DNA of 61,161 nucleotides, from the NCBI RefSeq assembly GCF_000819885.1, contig NZ_CDBO01000046.1, positions 1 through 61,161 of the forward strand, written 5' to 3'. Below the pieces are notes generated by a model. That model made no database searches and was not told the DNA's origin. It was given only the letters and a program-made list of their open reading frames with translations. The stretch comes from Aeromonas fluvialis (GTDB taxonomy: Bacteria; Pseudomonadota; Gammaproteobacteria; Enterobacterales; Aeromonadaceae). Both the position numbers and the translations under genes were made by a program. Positions 19,996 through 30,729 of the stretch are shown in pieces (position 1 is the first letter of the stretch; every line of letters begins with the position of its first letter).

Positions 19996-21486
19996 TCAGG
20001 CTTCCAGCAAGCGGGTGGGCCAGCCCATCTTTTGCTGGCGATCCACTTCAAAGCGCAGCTCGCTGGCACGCAGGTAGTGCTCTTCGAGCCACCCTTTGGG
20101 CAGGGTCAGGGTGAGGGCATCCTCATCCGCCTCCAGCGTGAAGCTGGGCACAGTGCCCTGGGTGCGGCGCATGCAGAGGATCAGCGCGATGCGCAGGATA
20201 CGGGCCAGCCGGATTGCCTGACGGGCGGTGACGGCACCCTGTTTTTCCAGCGGTTCCAGCTTGAATTCGTCCCGCTGGTTGAACAGCAGGGCCGACAGCA
20301 GCTTCTTCTGCGCAGGAGTGAAGCCCGGCATGTCGATGTTGTCGATGATGTAGGCGGCGTGTTGCGGCGCCTTCTTGTACTCGATACAGAGGCCGATCTC
20401 GTGTAGCAGGGCAGCGTAGCGCAGGATTGGGCGACCGTAGCGTTTGGAGAGTCGCCAGACCGGTTGCAGCTGGTTGAACGCCTCGACGGCGGTATCGCGT
20501 ACCCGCTCGGCGTGTTCCTTGTCCAGCTGGTTACGGCTGATCAGGCTGTCGGCGGTACGATCCCGGGCGTCACAGTCGTGGTTGTTGCCGAGCAGGCCGT
20601 AGATAAGCCCCTCGCGCAGGGCGCCGCCGGCCAGCGTCATGCTCTCGATATTCAGGGTTTCGAAGATGGCGATCAGGATGGCGAGGCCGGAGGGGAACAC
20701 GGTCAGCCGCTCGGCAGTCAGCCCTTCCAGTTGTAGCTGATCCAGCTTGCCGCAGGCGATGGCTTGACCCATCAGTTCCTGCAACTTCGGCAGGGTGACC
20801 CGTTCGCTCTTTCCTTGCGCCAGCATGATCTCTTGCAGTGCCTGTACCGTGCCGGAGGCACCGACGCAGGTGCGCCAGCCGAGGGCGCGGTAATCTTCCG
20901 CCACCTTCTCCAGCACCGCCTTGGCGGCAGCAATCGCCTGCTCGAAACGGGCTTCGGAGAGCTCGCCATCACCGAAGTGATTGTTCAGCCAGGTGACGCA
21001 GCCCATGTGCAGGCTGTTGAGCAGTTTTGCTTCGCTATGTTCGCCGATCACCAGTTCGGTACTGGCACCGCCGATGTCGATCACCAGCCGGTTGCCTTCC
21101 CCGGCAGAGGTCCAGGAGACCCCTTCATAGATGGTCTTGGCCTCTTCCTCGCCCGAGATGATCTCGATGCTGTGGTTGAGCACCCGTTCCGCTTCGCTGA
21201 GGAACTCGTCGACGTTGGTGGCAAGCCGCAAGGTTGCGGTGCCCACCACCCGGATATTGTCGGCCGGAATGTCCTGCAGCTGCTCGGAGAAGAGGCGCAA
21301 ACAGTCCCAACCCCGCTCCATGGCGGCACGGCTGAGACGAAATTCCGGATCGAGCCCGGCAGCGAGGCGCACCTTGCGTTTGACCTTGGCAACGGTGCGC
21401 AGTGCACCGGCGACCTCGCGCACCACCAGCATATGAAAGCTGTTGGAGCCGAGGTCGATGGCGGCATAGAGAGGCGAGTTGTGCAA
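19996..21486 (-). CDS. gppA: Guanosine pentaphosphate phosphohydrolase GppA (Ppx/GppA family)
   Basis: A 496-residue enzyme (E. coli GppA 494) of the ASKHA fold. DLGSNSFHMLVV near the N-terminus is the first phosphate loop and IDIGGASTELVIG the second. A C-terminal HD-like region includes YAALLHEIG. It hydrolyses pppGpp to ppGpp and may also act on polyphosphate. It lies 12 bases downstream of rhlB on the same strand, the order found in E. coli, which favours GppA over Ppx. Confidence 0.92.
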   Translation of the reverse strand: MHNSPLYAAIDLGSNSFHMLVVREVAGALRTVAKVKRKVRLAAGLDPEFRLSRAAMERGWDCLRLFSEQLQDIPADNIRVVGTATLRLATNVDEFLSEAERVLNHSIEIISGEEEAKTIYEGVSWTSAGEGNRLVIDIGGASTELVIGEHSEAKLLNSLHMGCVTWLNNHFGDGELSEARFEQAIAAAKAVLEKVAEDYRALGWRTCVGASGTVQALQEIMLAQGKSERVTLPKLQELMGQAIACGKLDQLQLEGLTAERLTVFPSGLAILIAIFETLNIESMTLAGGALREGLIYGLLGNNHDCDARDRTADSLISRNQLDKEHAERVRDTAVEAFNQLQPVWRLSKRYGRPILRYAALLHEIGLCIEYKKAPQHAAYIIDNIDMPGFTPAQKKLLSALLFNQRDEFKLEPLEKQGAVTARQAIRLARILRIALILCMRRTQGTVPSFTLEADEDALTLTLPKGWLEEHYLRASELRFEVDRQQKMGWPTRLLEA

Positions 21487-21498
21487 CTGGGCCTGTCC

Positions 21499-22785
21499 TT
21501 AGCTCTTGCGCGGCGGACGACGACGGTTGTTGCTGTTGCCACCCTGGCGATCGCGCATGTTGCGGTTCACCGGCTGGCGATTGCGATAGACACGCTTCGG
21601 CGGGGTGACATCATCCAGCAGCGCTTCGCGGTTATACTTGCTGACCGGAATGGCGTGGTGGATGTACTCCTCGATGGCTGGCAGGTTGAAGGCATAGTCT
21701 TCACAGGCCAGGCTGATGGAGTTGCCGCTCTTGCCAGCACGACCGGTACGACCGATACGGTGTACATAGTCTTCGGCGTCGTCGGGCAGGTCGTAGTTGA
21801 AGACATGGGTCACGTCGGGGATGTGCAGACCACGGGCGGCCACGTCGGTGGCGACCAGGATGTCCAGCGACCCCTTGGTGAAGTCCTCGAGGATCTTCAT
21901 CCGCTTCTTCTGCGGCACGTCACCGGTCAGCAGACCGACGCGATGGCCGTCGTTTTCCAGCCAGGCATGCACGTCTTCGCAGACATGCTTGGTGTTGGCG
22001 AAGACGATCGCTTTTTCCGGCCACTCCTCTTCCATCAGGGAGAGCAGCAGCAACATCTTGTCTTCATTGGAGGGGTAGAACAGCTCCTCCTTGATCCGCA
22101 CGCCGGTCATCTGCTCCGGCTCGACCTGCACATGTTCCGGGTGGTTCATGTGTTCGTAGGCAAGCTCCTGCACCCGCAGGGAGAGGGTGGCGGAGAACAG
22201 CATGCTCAGACGCTCGGTAGCTGGCGGCATGCGGCGGAACAGGAAACGGATGTCCTTGATGAAGCCCAGATCGAACATGCGATCCGCTTCGTCCAATACC
22301 ACGACCTGAATGTTGCTCAGGTCGATCACCTTGGACTTGAAATAGTCGATGATGCGGCCCGTGGTGCCGATCAGGATGTCGACGCCCTGTTCCAGCACGG
22401 CCAGCTGCTTGTCGTAACCTTCACCACCGTAGGCGAGGCCGAGTTTCAGACCGGTAGAGGCCGCGATGCTGTCGGCATCGTTATAGATCTGTACTGCCAG
22501 TTCCCGAGTGGGCGCCATGATAATGGCTCTGGGTTGGTTAACCAGACGGGGCTTGGTCAGCGGGTGAGTCAGCAAATAGTTGAATGTCGCGGCCAGGAAG
22601 GCGATCGTCTTGCCGGTGCCGGTCTGGGCCTGTCCAGCGAGGTCATGGCCCTCTACCAGCAGTGGCAGAGAGAGTGCCTGGATGGGCGTGCAATAGTGAA
22701 ATCCCTTTGATTCCAGACCAGCCAGAACTTCGGGTTCGAGGCCCATTTGGGCGAATTTTTCGGTCGTTAAGTGTGTTTTGCTCAT
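21499..22785 (-). CDS. rhlB: ATP-dependent RNA helicase RhlB
   Basis: A 428-residue DEAD-box helicase (E. coli 421). It has the Q motif near the N-terminus, Walker [19 protein letters not shown] in [14 protein letters not shown] in FSATLS, and [10 protein letters not shown]. The C-terminal tail is basic (RRRPPRKS). RhlB unwinds RNA for the degradosome. It is divergent from trxA, as in E. coli. Confidence 0.96.
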   Translation of the reverse strand: MSKTHLTTEKFAQMGLEPEVLAGLESKGFHYCTPIQALSLPLLVEGHDLAGQAQTGTGKTIAFLAATFNYLLTHPLTKPRLVNQPRAIIMAPTRELAVQIYNDADSIAASTGLKLGLAYGGEGYDKQLAVLEQGVDILIGTTGRIIDYFKSKVIDLSNIQVVVLDEADRMFDLGFIKDIRFLFRRMPPATERLSMLFSATLSLRVQELAYEHMNHPEHVQVEPEQMTGVRIKEELFYPSNEDKMLLLLSLMEEEWPEKAIVFANTKHVCEDVHAWLENDGHRVGLLTGDVPQKKRMKILEDFTKGSLDILVATDVAARGLHIPDVTHVFNYDLPDDAEDYVHRIGRTGRAGKSGNSISLACEDYAFNLPAIEEYIHHAIPVSKYNREALLDDVTPPKRVYRNRQPVNRNMRDRQGGNSNNRRRPPRKS

Positions 22786-22898
22786 GGCGGTAGGTTATCA
22801 GGTTAGGCTTGCAATAATAAACAGGATCATTTCAAATAGGGCAACTATTGCCTTTGTTGATATGTCAATAAAGCCTTAATTACTGACTGGAGTTGGAG

Positions 22899-23225
22899 AT
22901 GAGTGACAAGATTGTTCAGCTGAGCGATGCCAGCTTCGAGGCAGATGTAATCAAAGCCGATGGCGCCGTTCTGGTCGACTTCTGGGCCGAGTGGTGTGGT
23001 CCGTGCAAGATGATTGCCCCGATCCTGGAAGAAGTTGCCCAAGAGTACGAAGGTCGCGTGACCGTAGCCAAACTGAACATCGACCATAACTCTGATACTC
23101 CGCCCAAGTACGGCATTCGTGGTATCCCGACCCTCTTGCTGTTCAAGAATGGCGAAGTGGCAGCGACCAAGGTCGGTGCTCTGTCCAAGACTCAGCTGAA
23201 AGAGTTTCTGGACGGCAACCTGTAA
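22899..23225 (+). CDS. trxA: Thioredoxin 1
   Basis: A 108-residue thioredoxin. WCGPC lies at 32-36 with active cysteines C33 and C36, and the cis-proline is in GIPTLLLF. It reduces protein disulfides in the cytoplasm. The ATG at 22899 is chosen because [10 protein letters not shown] matches E. coli MSDKIIHLTD and GGAG precedes it; a TTG at 22893 is in frame. It is located between rhlB (divergent) and rho. Confidence 0.97.
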   Translation: MSDKIVQLSDASFEADVIKADGAVLVDFWAEWCGPCKMIAPILEEVAQEYEGRVTVAKLNIDHNSDTPPKYGIRGIPTLLLFKNGEVAATKVGALSKTQLKEFLDGNL

Positions 23226-23233
23226 TAATCGAA

Positions 23234-23270
23234 GAGGAGCGTATTGCAATAATGCGCTCCTTCTGTTTTA
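23234..23270 (+). terminator. Terminator-like hairpin after trxA
   Basis: GGAGCG and CGCTCC enclose a partly pairing 13-base loop and are followed by TTCTGTTTT. It may give partial termination ahead of the rho leader. Confidence 0.6.
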
Positions 23271-23429
23271 TCACCTAGACGCTCATCCCGATTGGTGCTA
23301 ATTTATCGCTCGTTTGCTAACCTTTTTGCCTGACTCTTTGCTAACCACAGCCTGGCAATCAAATCCGAACAGCATCAATACAGCAGACTGTCTCCTCATT
23401 TCAATCCTTGCTTACAGACTTTCACCACT

Positions 23430-24695
<1,266 letters not shown>

Positions 24696-24714
24696 GTCCG
24701 GTCACAGAATGACG

Positions 24715-24744
24715 AAACCGCGGCCCAGGTCGCGGTTTTTGTTT
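24715..24744 (+). terminator. Intrinsic terminator after rho
   Basis: An 8-bp stem AAACCGCG/CGCGGTTT with an eight-base loop is followed by TTGTTT. Confidence 0.85.
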
Positions 24745-24803
24745 ATCTGTTTTCCGGTCGCCCTAGTAGTATGAGATCCCGGTGTCACATGGATGGAGAC
24801 GTC

Positions 24804-25796
24804 ATGAAGCCTCTTTTCTGGTTATTGCTGGGGTTGCTGAGTGCAATGCCAGTCCATGCGCAGAGCGCACCGGCCGCGGTGACAGCCGAGACATTGCAGA
24901 CGCACCGGCACTATCTGGCGAGCCGTCTGCAGCAGGGGCAATTTGCCGCCATCGACTCTCTGCTGGCGACCCTGAGCCGTGAGCGGCAGGAGTTCCTGTT
25001 GCTGCAGTTGCTGCGGGATATTCCGGTTAACGCGCTAGCGTCCCCCGCGTTGCAACAGTGGGTCGAGGCTCAGGCCGATAAGGCCCCCGAGTGGCTCATG
25101 GAGCAGCAGGTAGACGGTTTTCTGGTGCAGCAACCTGTCTACGATTTTTCCGCACGCGCCCGTCAGTTGCTGGGGGAGTGGCAACTGCAGTCACTGGAGC
25201 AGCGATATCGGCAGCAGCTTGCCCAGGGCAGCTTCCAGCTAAAGTCCCTCTATTACAGCAGTAACCCCGATATTGCCATGCAGCAGCAAGCCCTGTTGCT
25301 GGCCCTCGATACCTTGCCACAAGCGATCTGGATGCGGGAGGCGCAAGCGCTGGCCAGCCAGAATATCTATCTGCCCGACAATCACCTGTTGTTCCATCTG
25401 TTGCAGCGCACCGGCGAACCGGCGCTCTATGGCATGTTATGGCGGCGGCCGGCAGATCAGGATGCACTGCGCGCACTCTCCACCATCAACCGCTTCCATC
25501 ACGGCAGTACGGCCAGCGATCTGCTGATTGCCGCCAGTGGCAATGAGGGGTTGAAAGGGGCTGCCTTGCGTCAGCTGAGTGCCCTCTCACCCTTGCCGCC
25601 ACAGGCCCAGAAATATCTGCTGGCCGAGCTCTCCAACCGCCAATACGGGGCGCTGGTGGCCGGTCTGTTGATGGAGGTGGACGAGCCCCAGCTGCTCTCT
25701 GCGCTGGCCCGACACCTCGGCCAGCGTGACATGCCCCCCATTGCACCGAGTCTGCAGCCCGATTCGGGTACACCCGATGGGCAGCCAGGGTTATAA
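24804..25796 (+). CDS. Periplasmic protein of unknown function
   Basis: A 330-residue protein I do not recognise. The N-terminal MKPLFWLLLGLLSAMPVHAQSA is a Sec signal peptide with an AQA-like cleavage site. The mature part is rich in glutamine, leucine and alanine and reads as a string of amphipathic helices, possibly an alpha-solenoid. No catalytic motif is visible. The ATG at 24804 follows TGGAGA; an upstream in-frame ATG at 24771 would put residues before the signal. It lies between rho and ubiD with its own terminator upstream. Confidence 0.75.
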   Translation: MKPLFWLLLGLLSAMPVHAQSAPAAVTAETLQTHRHYLASRLQQGQFAAIDSLLATLSRERQEFLLLQLLRDIPVNALASPALQQWVEAQADKAPEWLMEQQVDGFLVQQPVYDFSARARQLLGEWQLQSLEQRYRQQLAQGSFQLKSLYYSSNPDIAMQQQALLLALDTLPQAIWMREAQALASQNIYLPDNHLLFHLLQRTGEPALYGMLWRRPADQDALRALSTINRFHHGSTASDLLIAASGNEGLKGAALRQLSALSPLPPQAQKYLLAELSNRQYGALVAGLLMEVDEPQLLSALARHLGQRDMPPIAPSLQPDSGTPDGQPGL

Positions 25797-25829
25797 TGCC
25801 TGACCTCCTGAACCCGGTTGGGAACTTGC

Positions 25830-27299
25830 ATGAAATACAAGGATTTGCGTGATTTCATCGCGCAGCTGGAACAAAACGGGCAACTCAAGCGGATCACCCG
25901 CGAGATAGACCCCTATCTGGAGATGACCGAGATCAGCGACCGCACCCTGCGTGCGGGTGGCCCGGCTCTGCTGTTCGAAAATCCCAAAGGCTACACCATG
26001 CCGGTGCTGACCAACCTGTTCGGCACCCCTGATCGGGTTGCCATGGGCATGGGCCAGCCCGATGTGGGTGCCCTGCGTCAGGTCGGGGTCTGGCTCTCCT
26101 ATCTAAAGGAGCCCGAGCCGCCCAAGGGATTCAAGGAGCTGATGGAGAAGCTGCCGATCTTCAAGCAGGTACTCAACATGCCGACCAAGCGTCTCTCGTC
26201 CGCCCCCTGCCAGCAGGTGGTGCAGGAGGGAGATGCGGTAGATCTCGACCAGATCCCGATCCAGCACTGCTGGCCCGGCGATGTGGCGCCGCTGGTGACC
26301 TGGGGCCTCACCATCACCCGCGGCCCCTACAAGAAGCGCCAGAACCTCGGTATCTATCGCCAGCAGAAGATCGGCAAGAACAAGCTGATCATGCGCTGGC
26401 TCGATCATCGCGGTGGCGCCATCGATTTTCGCGAGTGGCAGGAGGCCCATCCGGGCGAGCGTTTCCCGGTGGCGGTGGCGTTGGGCGCCGATCCGGCGAC
26501 CATCCTCGGTGCAGTGACGCCGGTGCCGGATACCCTCTCCGAATATGCCTTTGCCGGTCTGCTGCGCGGCAGCCGTACCGAGGTGGTGAAGGCTATCAGT
26601 TGCGATCTGGAGGTGCCCGCCAGCGCCGAGATCGTGCTGGAAGGTTATCTGGAGCCGGGCGAACTGGCCCCCGAAGGGCCCTATGGCGATCACACCGGTT
26701 ACTACAACGAGGTGGACGAATTCCCGGTCTTCACCATCACCCACATCACCAAGCGGCGCGATGCCATCTATCACAGCACCTACACCGGCCGTCCGCCCGA
26801 TGAGCCAGCGGTGCTGGGTCTGGCACTGAACGAGGTATTCGTGCCGCTGCTGCAGAAGCAGTTCCCCGAGATCGTGGACTTCTATCTGCCGCCGGAGGGG
26901 TGCTCCTACCGGATGGCGGTGGTCACCATCAAGAAGCGCTACCCGGGCCACGCCAAGCGGGTGATGCTGGGGGTCTGGTCCTTCCTGCGCCAGTTTATGT
27001 ACACCAAATTCGTGGTGGTGTGTGATGACGACGTCAACGCCCGCGACTGGAAGGATGTGATCTGGGCCATCACCACCCGGATGGACCCGGCAAGGGACAC
27101 CACCTTGATCGAGCATACGCCGATCGACTATCTGGACTTCGCCTCACCAGTCTCCGGCCTCGGCTCCAAGATGGGGCTGGATGCCACCAACAAGTGGCCG
27201 GGCGAGACCAATCGGGAGTGGGGTCAGCCCATCGTGCAGGACGAGGCGGTGAAGCAGAAGGTCGATGCCATCTGGGATGAGCTCAATATTCTCGGATGA
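25830..27299 (+). CDS. ubiD: 3-octaprenyl-4-hydroxybenzoate carboxy-lyase
   Basis: A 489-residue prenyl-FMN-dependent decarboxylase (E. coli 497), removing the carboxyl group from the prenylated ubiquinone precursor. [22 protein letters not shown] opens the protein. Conserved segments [30 protein letters not shown] and [13 protein letters not shown] carry cofactor and metal residues. The ATG at 25830 is preferred to a TTG at 25818. It is followed by fre, as in E. coli. A diverged copy of its 3' end follows at 27339. Confidence 0.97.
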   Translation: MKYKDLRDFIAQLEQNGQLKRITREIDPYLEMTEISDRTLRAGGPALLFENPKGYTMPVLTNLFGTPDRVAMGMGQPDVGALRQVGVWLSYLKEPEPPKGFKELMEKLPIFKQVLNMPTKRLSSAPCQQVVQEGDAVDLDQIPIQHCWPGDVAPLVTWGLTITRGPYKKRQNLGIYRQQKIGKNKLIMRWLDHRGGAIDFREWQEAHPGERFPVAVALGADPATILGAVTPVPDTLSEYAFAGLLRGSRTEVVKAISCDLEVPASAEIVLEGYLEPGELAPEGPYGDHTGYYNEVDEFPVFTITHITKRRDAIYHSTYTGRPPDEPAVLGLALNEVFVPLLQKQFPEIVDFYLPPEGCSYRMAVVTIKKRYPGHAKRVMLGVWSFLRQFMYTKFVVVCDDDVNARDWKDVIWAITTRMDPARDTTLIEHTPIDYLDFASPVSGLGSKMGLDATNKWPGETNREWGQPIVQDEAVKQKVDAIWDELNILG

Positions 27300-27338
27300 G
27301 TCAAAGATGGCTACTTTGCCGTATTTGCCGCAAAAAAT

Positions 27339-27374
27339 GATGCGATCCGCACTGATTTGAGTATTCTCGACTGA
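27339..27374 (+). pseudogene. Possible diverged second copy of the ubiD 3' end
   Basis: These 12 codons read DAIRTDLSILD and stop, against the true ubiD end [11 protein letters not shown] and stop; about 25 of 36 bases agree without gaps. The copy begins 39 bases after the ubiD stop. The same pattern is seen after prlC and after the response regulator. The match is short, so chance is not excluded. Confidence 0.45.
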
Positions 27375-27454
27375 CGGGGCCAGGGCTGCTGGTCGTCACT
27401 CCATAGTGAAACAATGAGCGAAGCGGGCCGAGCGAGCCCGTTACAAGGACAAGA

Positions 27455-28153
27455 ATGCAACGTATCAAGTGCCGCGTAGAGGAACTGCGCGAATATGTCG
27501 ACACCATCTGGCATGTGGCCCTGACGCCGCTGCAAGAGGTCAGTTTCAAGCCGGGCCAATATCTGCTGGTGGTGATGAGCGATTCGGACAAGCGCCCCTT
27601 CTCCATCGCCAACTCGCCGACCCGTCCTGGCGTGCTGGAGCTGCAGATCGGCGCCACCCCGGAGAACGCCTACGCCGGTCAGGTGTTGGCTCGGATGCGT
27701 GAGCAGGGGGAGATCGAGATTGAACTGGCGGCGGGCAAGGCCTTCCTGCGCGATGAATCCCCCCGGCCGCTGATCCTGATGGCGGGCGGCACCGGCTTCT
27801 CTTACGCCCGCTCCATTCTGGAGTATCTGATCGACACGGGCAGCAAGCGTCCGGTGTTCTTCTACTGGGGCGTACGTCAGGCTCACTGGCTCTACGAACA
27901 GGAGCAGATGCAGCAGTGGGAGCGTGACTATGCGCCGCTCACCTTCATCCCGGTGGTGCAGGAGCCGGAGGCTGACTGGACCGGCAAGAGCGGACTGGTG
28001 CACAAGGCGATCATGGATGACTTCGTCAGCCTCCACGACTACGACATCTATGTCGCCGGTCGCTTCGAGATGGCGGGCGCGGCGCGGGAGGAGTTCAAGA
28101 TCCTCGGCGCCGAACCGGAGCGCATCTTCGGCGATGCCTACGAGTTTATCTGA
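27455..28153 (+). CDS. fre: NAD(P)H-flavin reductase
   Basis: A 232-residue flavin reductase (E. coli Fre 233; similar to LuxG). An FAD/flavin-binding barrel has RPFSIANSP, and the NAD-binding half has LMAGGTGFSYARSIL and FYWGVRQAHWLY. It reduces free flavins with NAD(P)H, and is thought to support prenyl-FMN chemistry and other flavin-using enzymes. It follows ubiD as in E. coli, here with a 155-base gap. Terminator at 28177. Confidence 0.96.
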   Translation: MQRIKCRVEELREYVDTIWHVALTPLQEVSFKPGQYLLVVMSDSDKRPFSIANSPTRPGVLELQIGATPENAYAGQVLARMREQGEIEIELAAGKAFLRDESPRPLILMAGGTGFSYARSILEYLIDTGSKRPVFFYWGVRQAHWLYEQEQMQQWERDYAPLTFIPVVQEPEADWTGKSGLVHKAIMDDFVSLHDYDIYVAGRFEMAGAAREEFKILGAEPERIFGDAYEFI

Positions 28154-28176
28154 CGGGATCTCCGTATGGATGAAGC

Positions 28177-28206
28177 AGCCCCCGGTTTTGCCGGGGGCTT
28201 TTGTTT
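28177..28206 (+). terminator. Intrinsic terminator after fre
   Basis: A 9-bp stem AGCCCCCGG/CCGGGGGCT with a TTTTG loop is followed by TTTGTTT. Confidence 0.9.
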
Positions 28207-28329
28207 AGTTCATCGCGCCTAATGATCGGATTATCACGGCTTTATCCCATGATTTTTCGATCTTTTGGCTATGAATGGCTACTAATCGGACCTGGCAGGT
28301 GGCATCTTTGTAGGGAATTCTATAGCGTC

Positions 28330-28391
28330 AGCACAAGCACAAGCACAAGCACAAGCACAAGCACAAGCACAAGCACAAGCACAAGCACAAG
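28330..28391 (+). repeat. Hexanucleotide tandem repeat (GCACAA)x10 before a diguanylate cyclase
   Basis: Ten perfect copies of GCACAA run from 28331 to 28390, with one matching base on each side. The last copy merges into the Shine-Dalgarno sequence AAGGAGG (28389-28395) of the cyclase gene. Perfect arrays like this are prone to slipped-strand length change. Because the unit is six bases, gain or loss would change spacing between promoter and ribosome site without shifting a reading frame. Confidence 0.98.
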
Positions 28392-28399
28392 GAGGCGCA

Positions 28400-29413
28400 G
28401 TGTTGAGTGAAGAGGGCAGGGCATCTGCGGAGGATTACAGGGGAGAGACCGGCTCTGTCGAGCGGGTCGCAACGCTGATCCCGTCCCCTCATGGCGGTGA
28501 AATGGCCCGTTTGCAGGCAGAGATCGCCGCTTTGCAGCATGAAAACGGCCTGTTGCAGGAGAAGCTCAATGCCGCCCTCGATGGCACCGGCATCTGTCTC
28601 TGGCAGGGCACTATTCCCACCGGCGAGCTGCGGGTCTTCAATCTGCAGAGCTTTCAGGTTGGCGATATGGCTCCCAGTTTTGAGCTCTGGCGCGCCAAGC
28701 TCCATCCCGACGATCGCGCCCATGCCATGGGCAGCTACTTTGCCCACCTTGAGGGGAAAACCCCCTTCTATGAAGCCGAATATCGCACCGTCAGTCCGGC
28801 CGGAGAGATCACCTGGCTGTGGGATCGGGGCCGCGTCGTGGAGCGGGATGGCGATGGCAAGCCGCTGCGGATCATGGGCTCCCATATCGATATCACCCAG
28901 CGCAAAGCCTATGAGCAGCGACTGGCGGAGCGTGCCAACTGCGATGCGCTCACCGGCCTGCTCAACCGGCAGGGATTTGGCAAGGCGTTTGCTCTGCAGC
29001 CGCCGCAAGAGACAGGAGCGCTGTGCTTTATTGATCTGGATGATTTCAAGGGGATCAATGACCAGTTGGGACACGCCTGTGGTGATCAGGTACTGCAGCA
29101 GATGGCGGACTGGCTGCGTCTCATCATGCCGGGCTCAGCCCTGTGCGGCCGTTACGGCGGGGACGAGTTTGTTGTTTATCTGCATCGTGATGTGTCGATC
29201 CCTGCTCTGGCACGATTGGCCGATGCCCTGATCTGCCGGATGAACGGCTATGTGCCCAAACCCGGTTGCCCGCAACGGGTGGGGCTGAGCATCGGCATCG
29301 CCCTGTGGGAGGAGGAGCCATTGACCTTCCGGCAGGCGCTGGAGGTGGCCGACAGGGCCATGTATAAAGCCAAGGCACGCGGCAAGCGAGCCTGGCATCT
29401 GCTTCAGGTGTGA
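28400..29413 (+). CDS. PAS-GGDEF diguanylate cyclase
   Basis: A 337-residue soluble protein. A short coiled coil (MARLQAEIAALQHENGLLQEKL) leads into a PAS_3 domain (about 55-175, ending GSHIDITQRKAYE). A GGDEF domain follows with GGDEF at 253-257 (CGRYGGDEF). No RxxD inhibitory site is evident five residues before GGDEF. It should make cyclic di-GMP from GTP. The start is GTG at 28400 or TTG at 28403, four or seven bases after AAGGAGG; no ATG is available. It lies alone between fre and ubiK, downstream of the hexamer array. Confidence 0.9.
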   Translation: MLSEEGRASAEDYRGETGSVERVATLIPSPHGGEMARLQAEIAALQHENGLLQEKLNAALDGTGICLWQGTIPTGELRVFNLQSFQVGDMAPSFELWRAKLHPDDRAHAMGSYFAHLEGKTPFYEAEYRTVSPAGEITWLWDRGRVVERDGDGKPLRIMGSHIDITQRKAYEQRLAERANCDALTGLLNRQGFGKAFALQPPQETGALCFIDLDDFKGINDQLGHACGDQVLQQMADWLRLIMPGSALCGRYGGDEFVVYLHRDVSIPALARLADALICRMNGYVPKPGCPQRVGLSIGIALWEEEPLTFRQALEVADRAMYKAKARGKRAWHLLQV

Positions 29414-29440
29414 TGCTTTTTACAGGTTCAATACAAAGCA

Positions 29441-29465
29441 AAAACCCCAGCTCAGCTGGGGTTTT
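29441..29465. terminator. Bidirectional terminator between the cyclase gene and ubiK
   Basis: An 11-bp stem AAAACCCCAGC/GCTGGGGTTTT with a three-base loop lies between converging genes. Confidence 0.93.
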
Positions 29466-29467
29466 CG

Positions 29468-29725
29468 TTATTGGCCTTTGGCGCCGAGCTGCTGTTCGAG
29501 CTGAGCCAGCTTGCTCTCGAGGGCAGCCAGTTTTTCACGGGTACGCAGCAGTACCTTGGTCTGCACGTCGAACTCTTCGCGGCTGACCAGATCCAGCTTG
29601 CCCAGCTGGGCTTGCAGTACCTGACGCATCTTCTTCTCGGCCTCTTCACCCATGCTGCGAATGCCGGGCGGCAGGGAGTTATGCACCTGCTTGGCGATCT
29701 CTTCCAGTTTCTTCGGGTCGATCAT
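29468..29725 (-). CDS. ubiK: Ubiquinone biosynthesis accessory factor UbiK
   Basis: An 85-residue protein, formerly Yqi[24 protein letters not shown] and [23 protein letters not shown] match E. coli closely. The C-terminal half is a coiled coil that pairs with UbiJ and promotes the aerobic ubiquinone complex. The ATG at 29725 follows AAGGAGG with ideal spacing; longer in-frame starts have none. It stands alone, 25 kb from ubiJ in this window. Confidence 0.95.
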   Translation of the reverse strand: MIDPKKLEEIAKQVHNSLPPGIRSMGEEAEKKMRQVLQAQLGKLDLVSREEFDVQTKVLLRTREKLAALESKLAQLEQQLGAKGQ

Positions 29726-29811
29726 GATGTCCTCCTTAAGCGTTGGCGGACATTCTACCGACAATTCCCTCGCTTTGCCGAGATCGCGGCGGCTTTTTAC
29801 CATTTGTGCTA

Positions 29812-29842
29812 GCAAGCAAACGCCGCCCTTCGGGGCGGCGTT
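29812..29842 (-). terminator. Terminator of glpE-glpG
   Basis: A 10-bp stem AACGCCGCCC/GGGCGGCGTT closed by a four-base TTCG loop (on the plus strand) is followed on the minus strand by TTTGCTTG. Confidence 0.8.
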
Positions 29843-29866
29843 GTTGTTTCTGCGATAGCGGAAAAA

Positions 29867-30700
29867 TCAGGCCGGCTGGTGGTGGCGATCCAGCCAGCCT
29901 TGCAGCAGGCCGACCAGCAGGCCGGTCAGGTGGGCGATGTTAGCGGTGCGGGTGCCGAGCATGTCGAAGAAGCCGAGCACCAGCCAGAACAGCATAAAAC
30001 CCATCAGCGCCGGTGGCAGAGTGAGGCCGCAGGCGGGTTGCAGCTTGCTGCGCAGCCAGCAGTAGCCGAGCAGGGCATAGACCACGCCGGAGAGGCCACC
30101 AAACAGCGGGCCGCTGGCAAAAAACTCGGCGATATTGGGCAGGGCAGCGCCCACCAGCAGCAGGATCAGCAGCTTGCCGCTGCCAAGGCGCTGTTCGATC
30201 TGGCCCCCGAGATACCACCACCACAGCAAGTTGAACACCAGATGGAGCACCGAGAAGTGGATCAGGGCTGGGGTGAAATAGCGCCACGCCTGCCAGTCGG
30301 TGAACTGGGCCAGCGTCGGGTGGAATGCCAGTTCATCGTAGATGGGCAGGCCGATGGCATCGATGCCGTAGATGGCGAGACAGGCGATGATGACCACCAG
30401 CGTCAGTGGCCCCGCCTGATGAAGGAAATCGGTGATGGGATCCGTCATCCCCTTGCTGTAGTCGATGCGGGCATCGGCGCTGCCTGATTGCCAGGAGGCC
30501 TCCATGTAGCGGGGGTGGCCCGGCTCGGCCAGAAAGCGCTTCACCTCCAGCTGGGCCTGGGCCAAGCGCTGTTCGTTAGCCAGCCAGATGGTAACCCCCA
30601 GCTCGGACTGGGTCAGCTCGCAGGAGATGCCCAGGGTCGCCAGATAGTCCACCAGCGCCTGCGCCATGCGGGCGTTATCGAGCACCAGCAGCTGGATCAT
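29867..30700 (-). CDS. glpG: Rhomboid intramembrane serine protease GlpG
   Basis: A 277-residue protease (E. coli 276). A cytoplasmic N-domain is followed by six membrane helices. The catalytic serine is S204 in GLSG, the histidine is H257 in AHLTG, and H153/N157 in HLVFNLLWWW complete the oxyanion site. The ATG at 30700 gives the E. coli-like start MIQLLVLDNARMAQALVDYL. An ATG at 30733 overlaps the glpE stop in ATGA and would add 11 residues. It cleaves within membrane helices. Confidence 0.95.
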   Translation of the reverse strand: MIQLLVLDNARMAQALVDYLATLGISCELTQSELGVTIWLANEQRLAQAQLEVKRFLAEPGHPRYMEASWQSGSADARIDYSKGMTDPITDFLHQAGPLTLVVIIACLAIYGIDAIGLPIYDELAFHPTLAQFTDWQAWRYFTPALIHFSVLHLVFNLLWWWYLGGQIEQRLGSGKLLILLLVGAALPNIAEFFASGPLFGGLSGVVYALLGYCWLRSKLQPACGLTLPPALMGFMLFWLVLGFFDMLGTRTANIAHLTGLLVGLLQGWLDRHHQPA

Positions 30701-30729
30701 ACCGCTTGTCGTTGAATGGTCTGCCCTCG

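Noticed and set aside
19980..19996. Hairpin ATTGGGC/GCCCAAT as a gppA terminator
   Set aside because: It overlaps the stop codon and has no T run on the minus strand.
23252..23278. Eight-codon open frame in the rho leader as a rhoL-like leader peptide
   Set aside because: Too short, poorly spaced from any ribosome site, and it overlaps the trxA terminator hairpin.
28330..28391. CRISPR-like array
   Set aside because: The unit is six bases with no spacers; it is a simple tandem repeat.
28201..28410. Open frame with a long Ser-Thr repeat
   Set aside because: The repeat is only the translation of the GCACAA array in another frame. It lacks a ribosome site and runs across the ribosome site of the cyclase gene.
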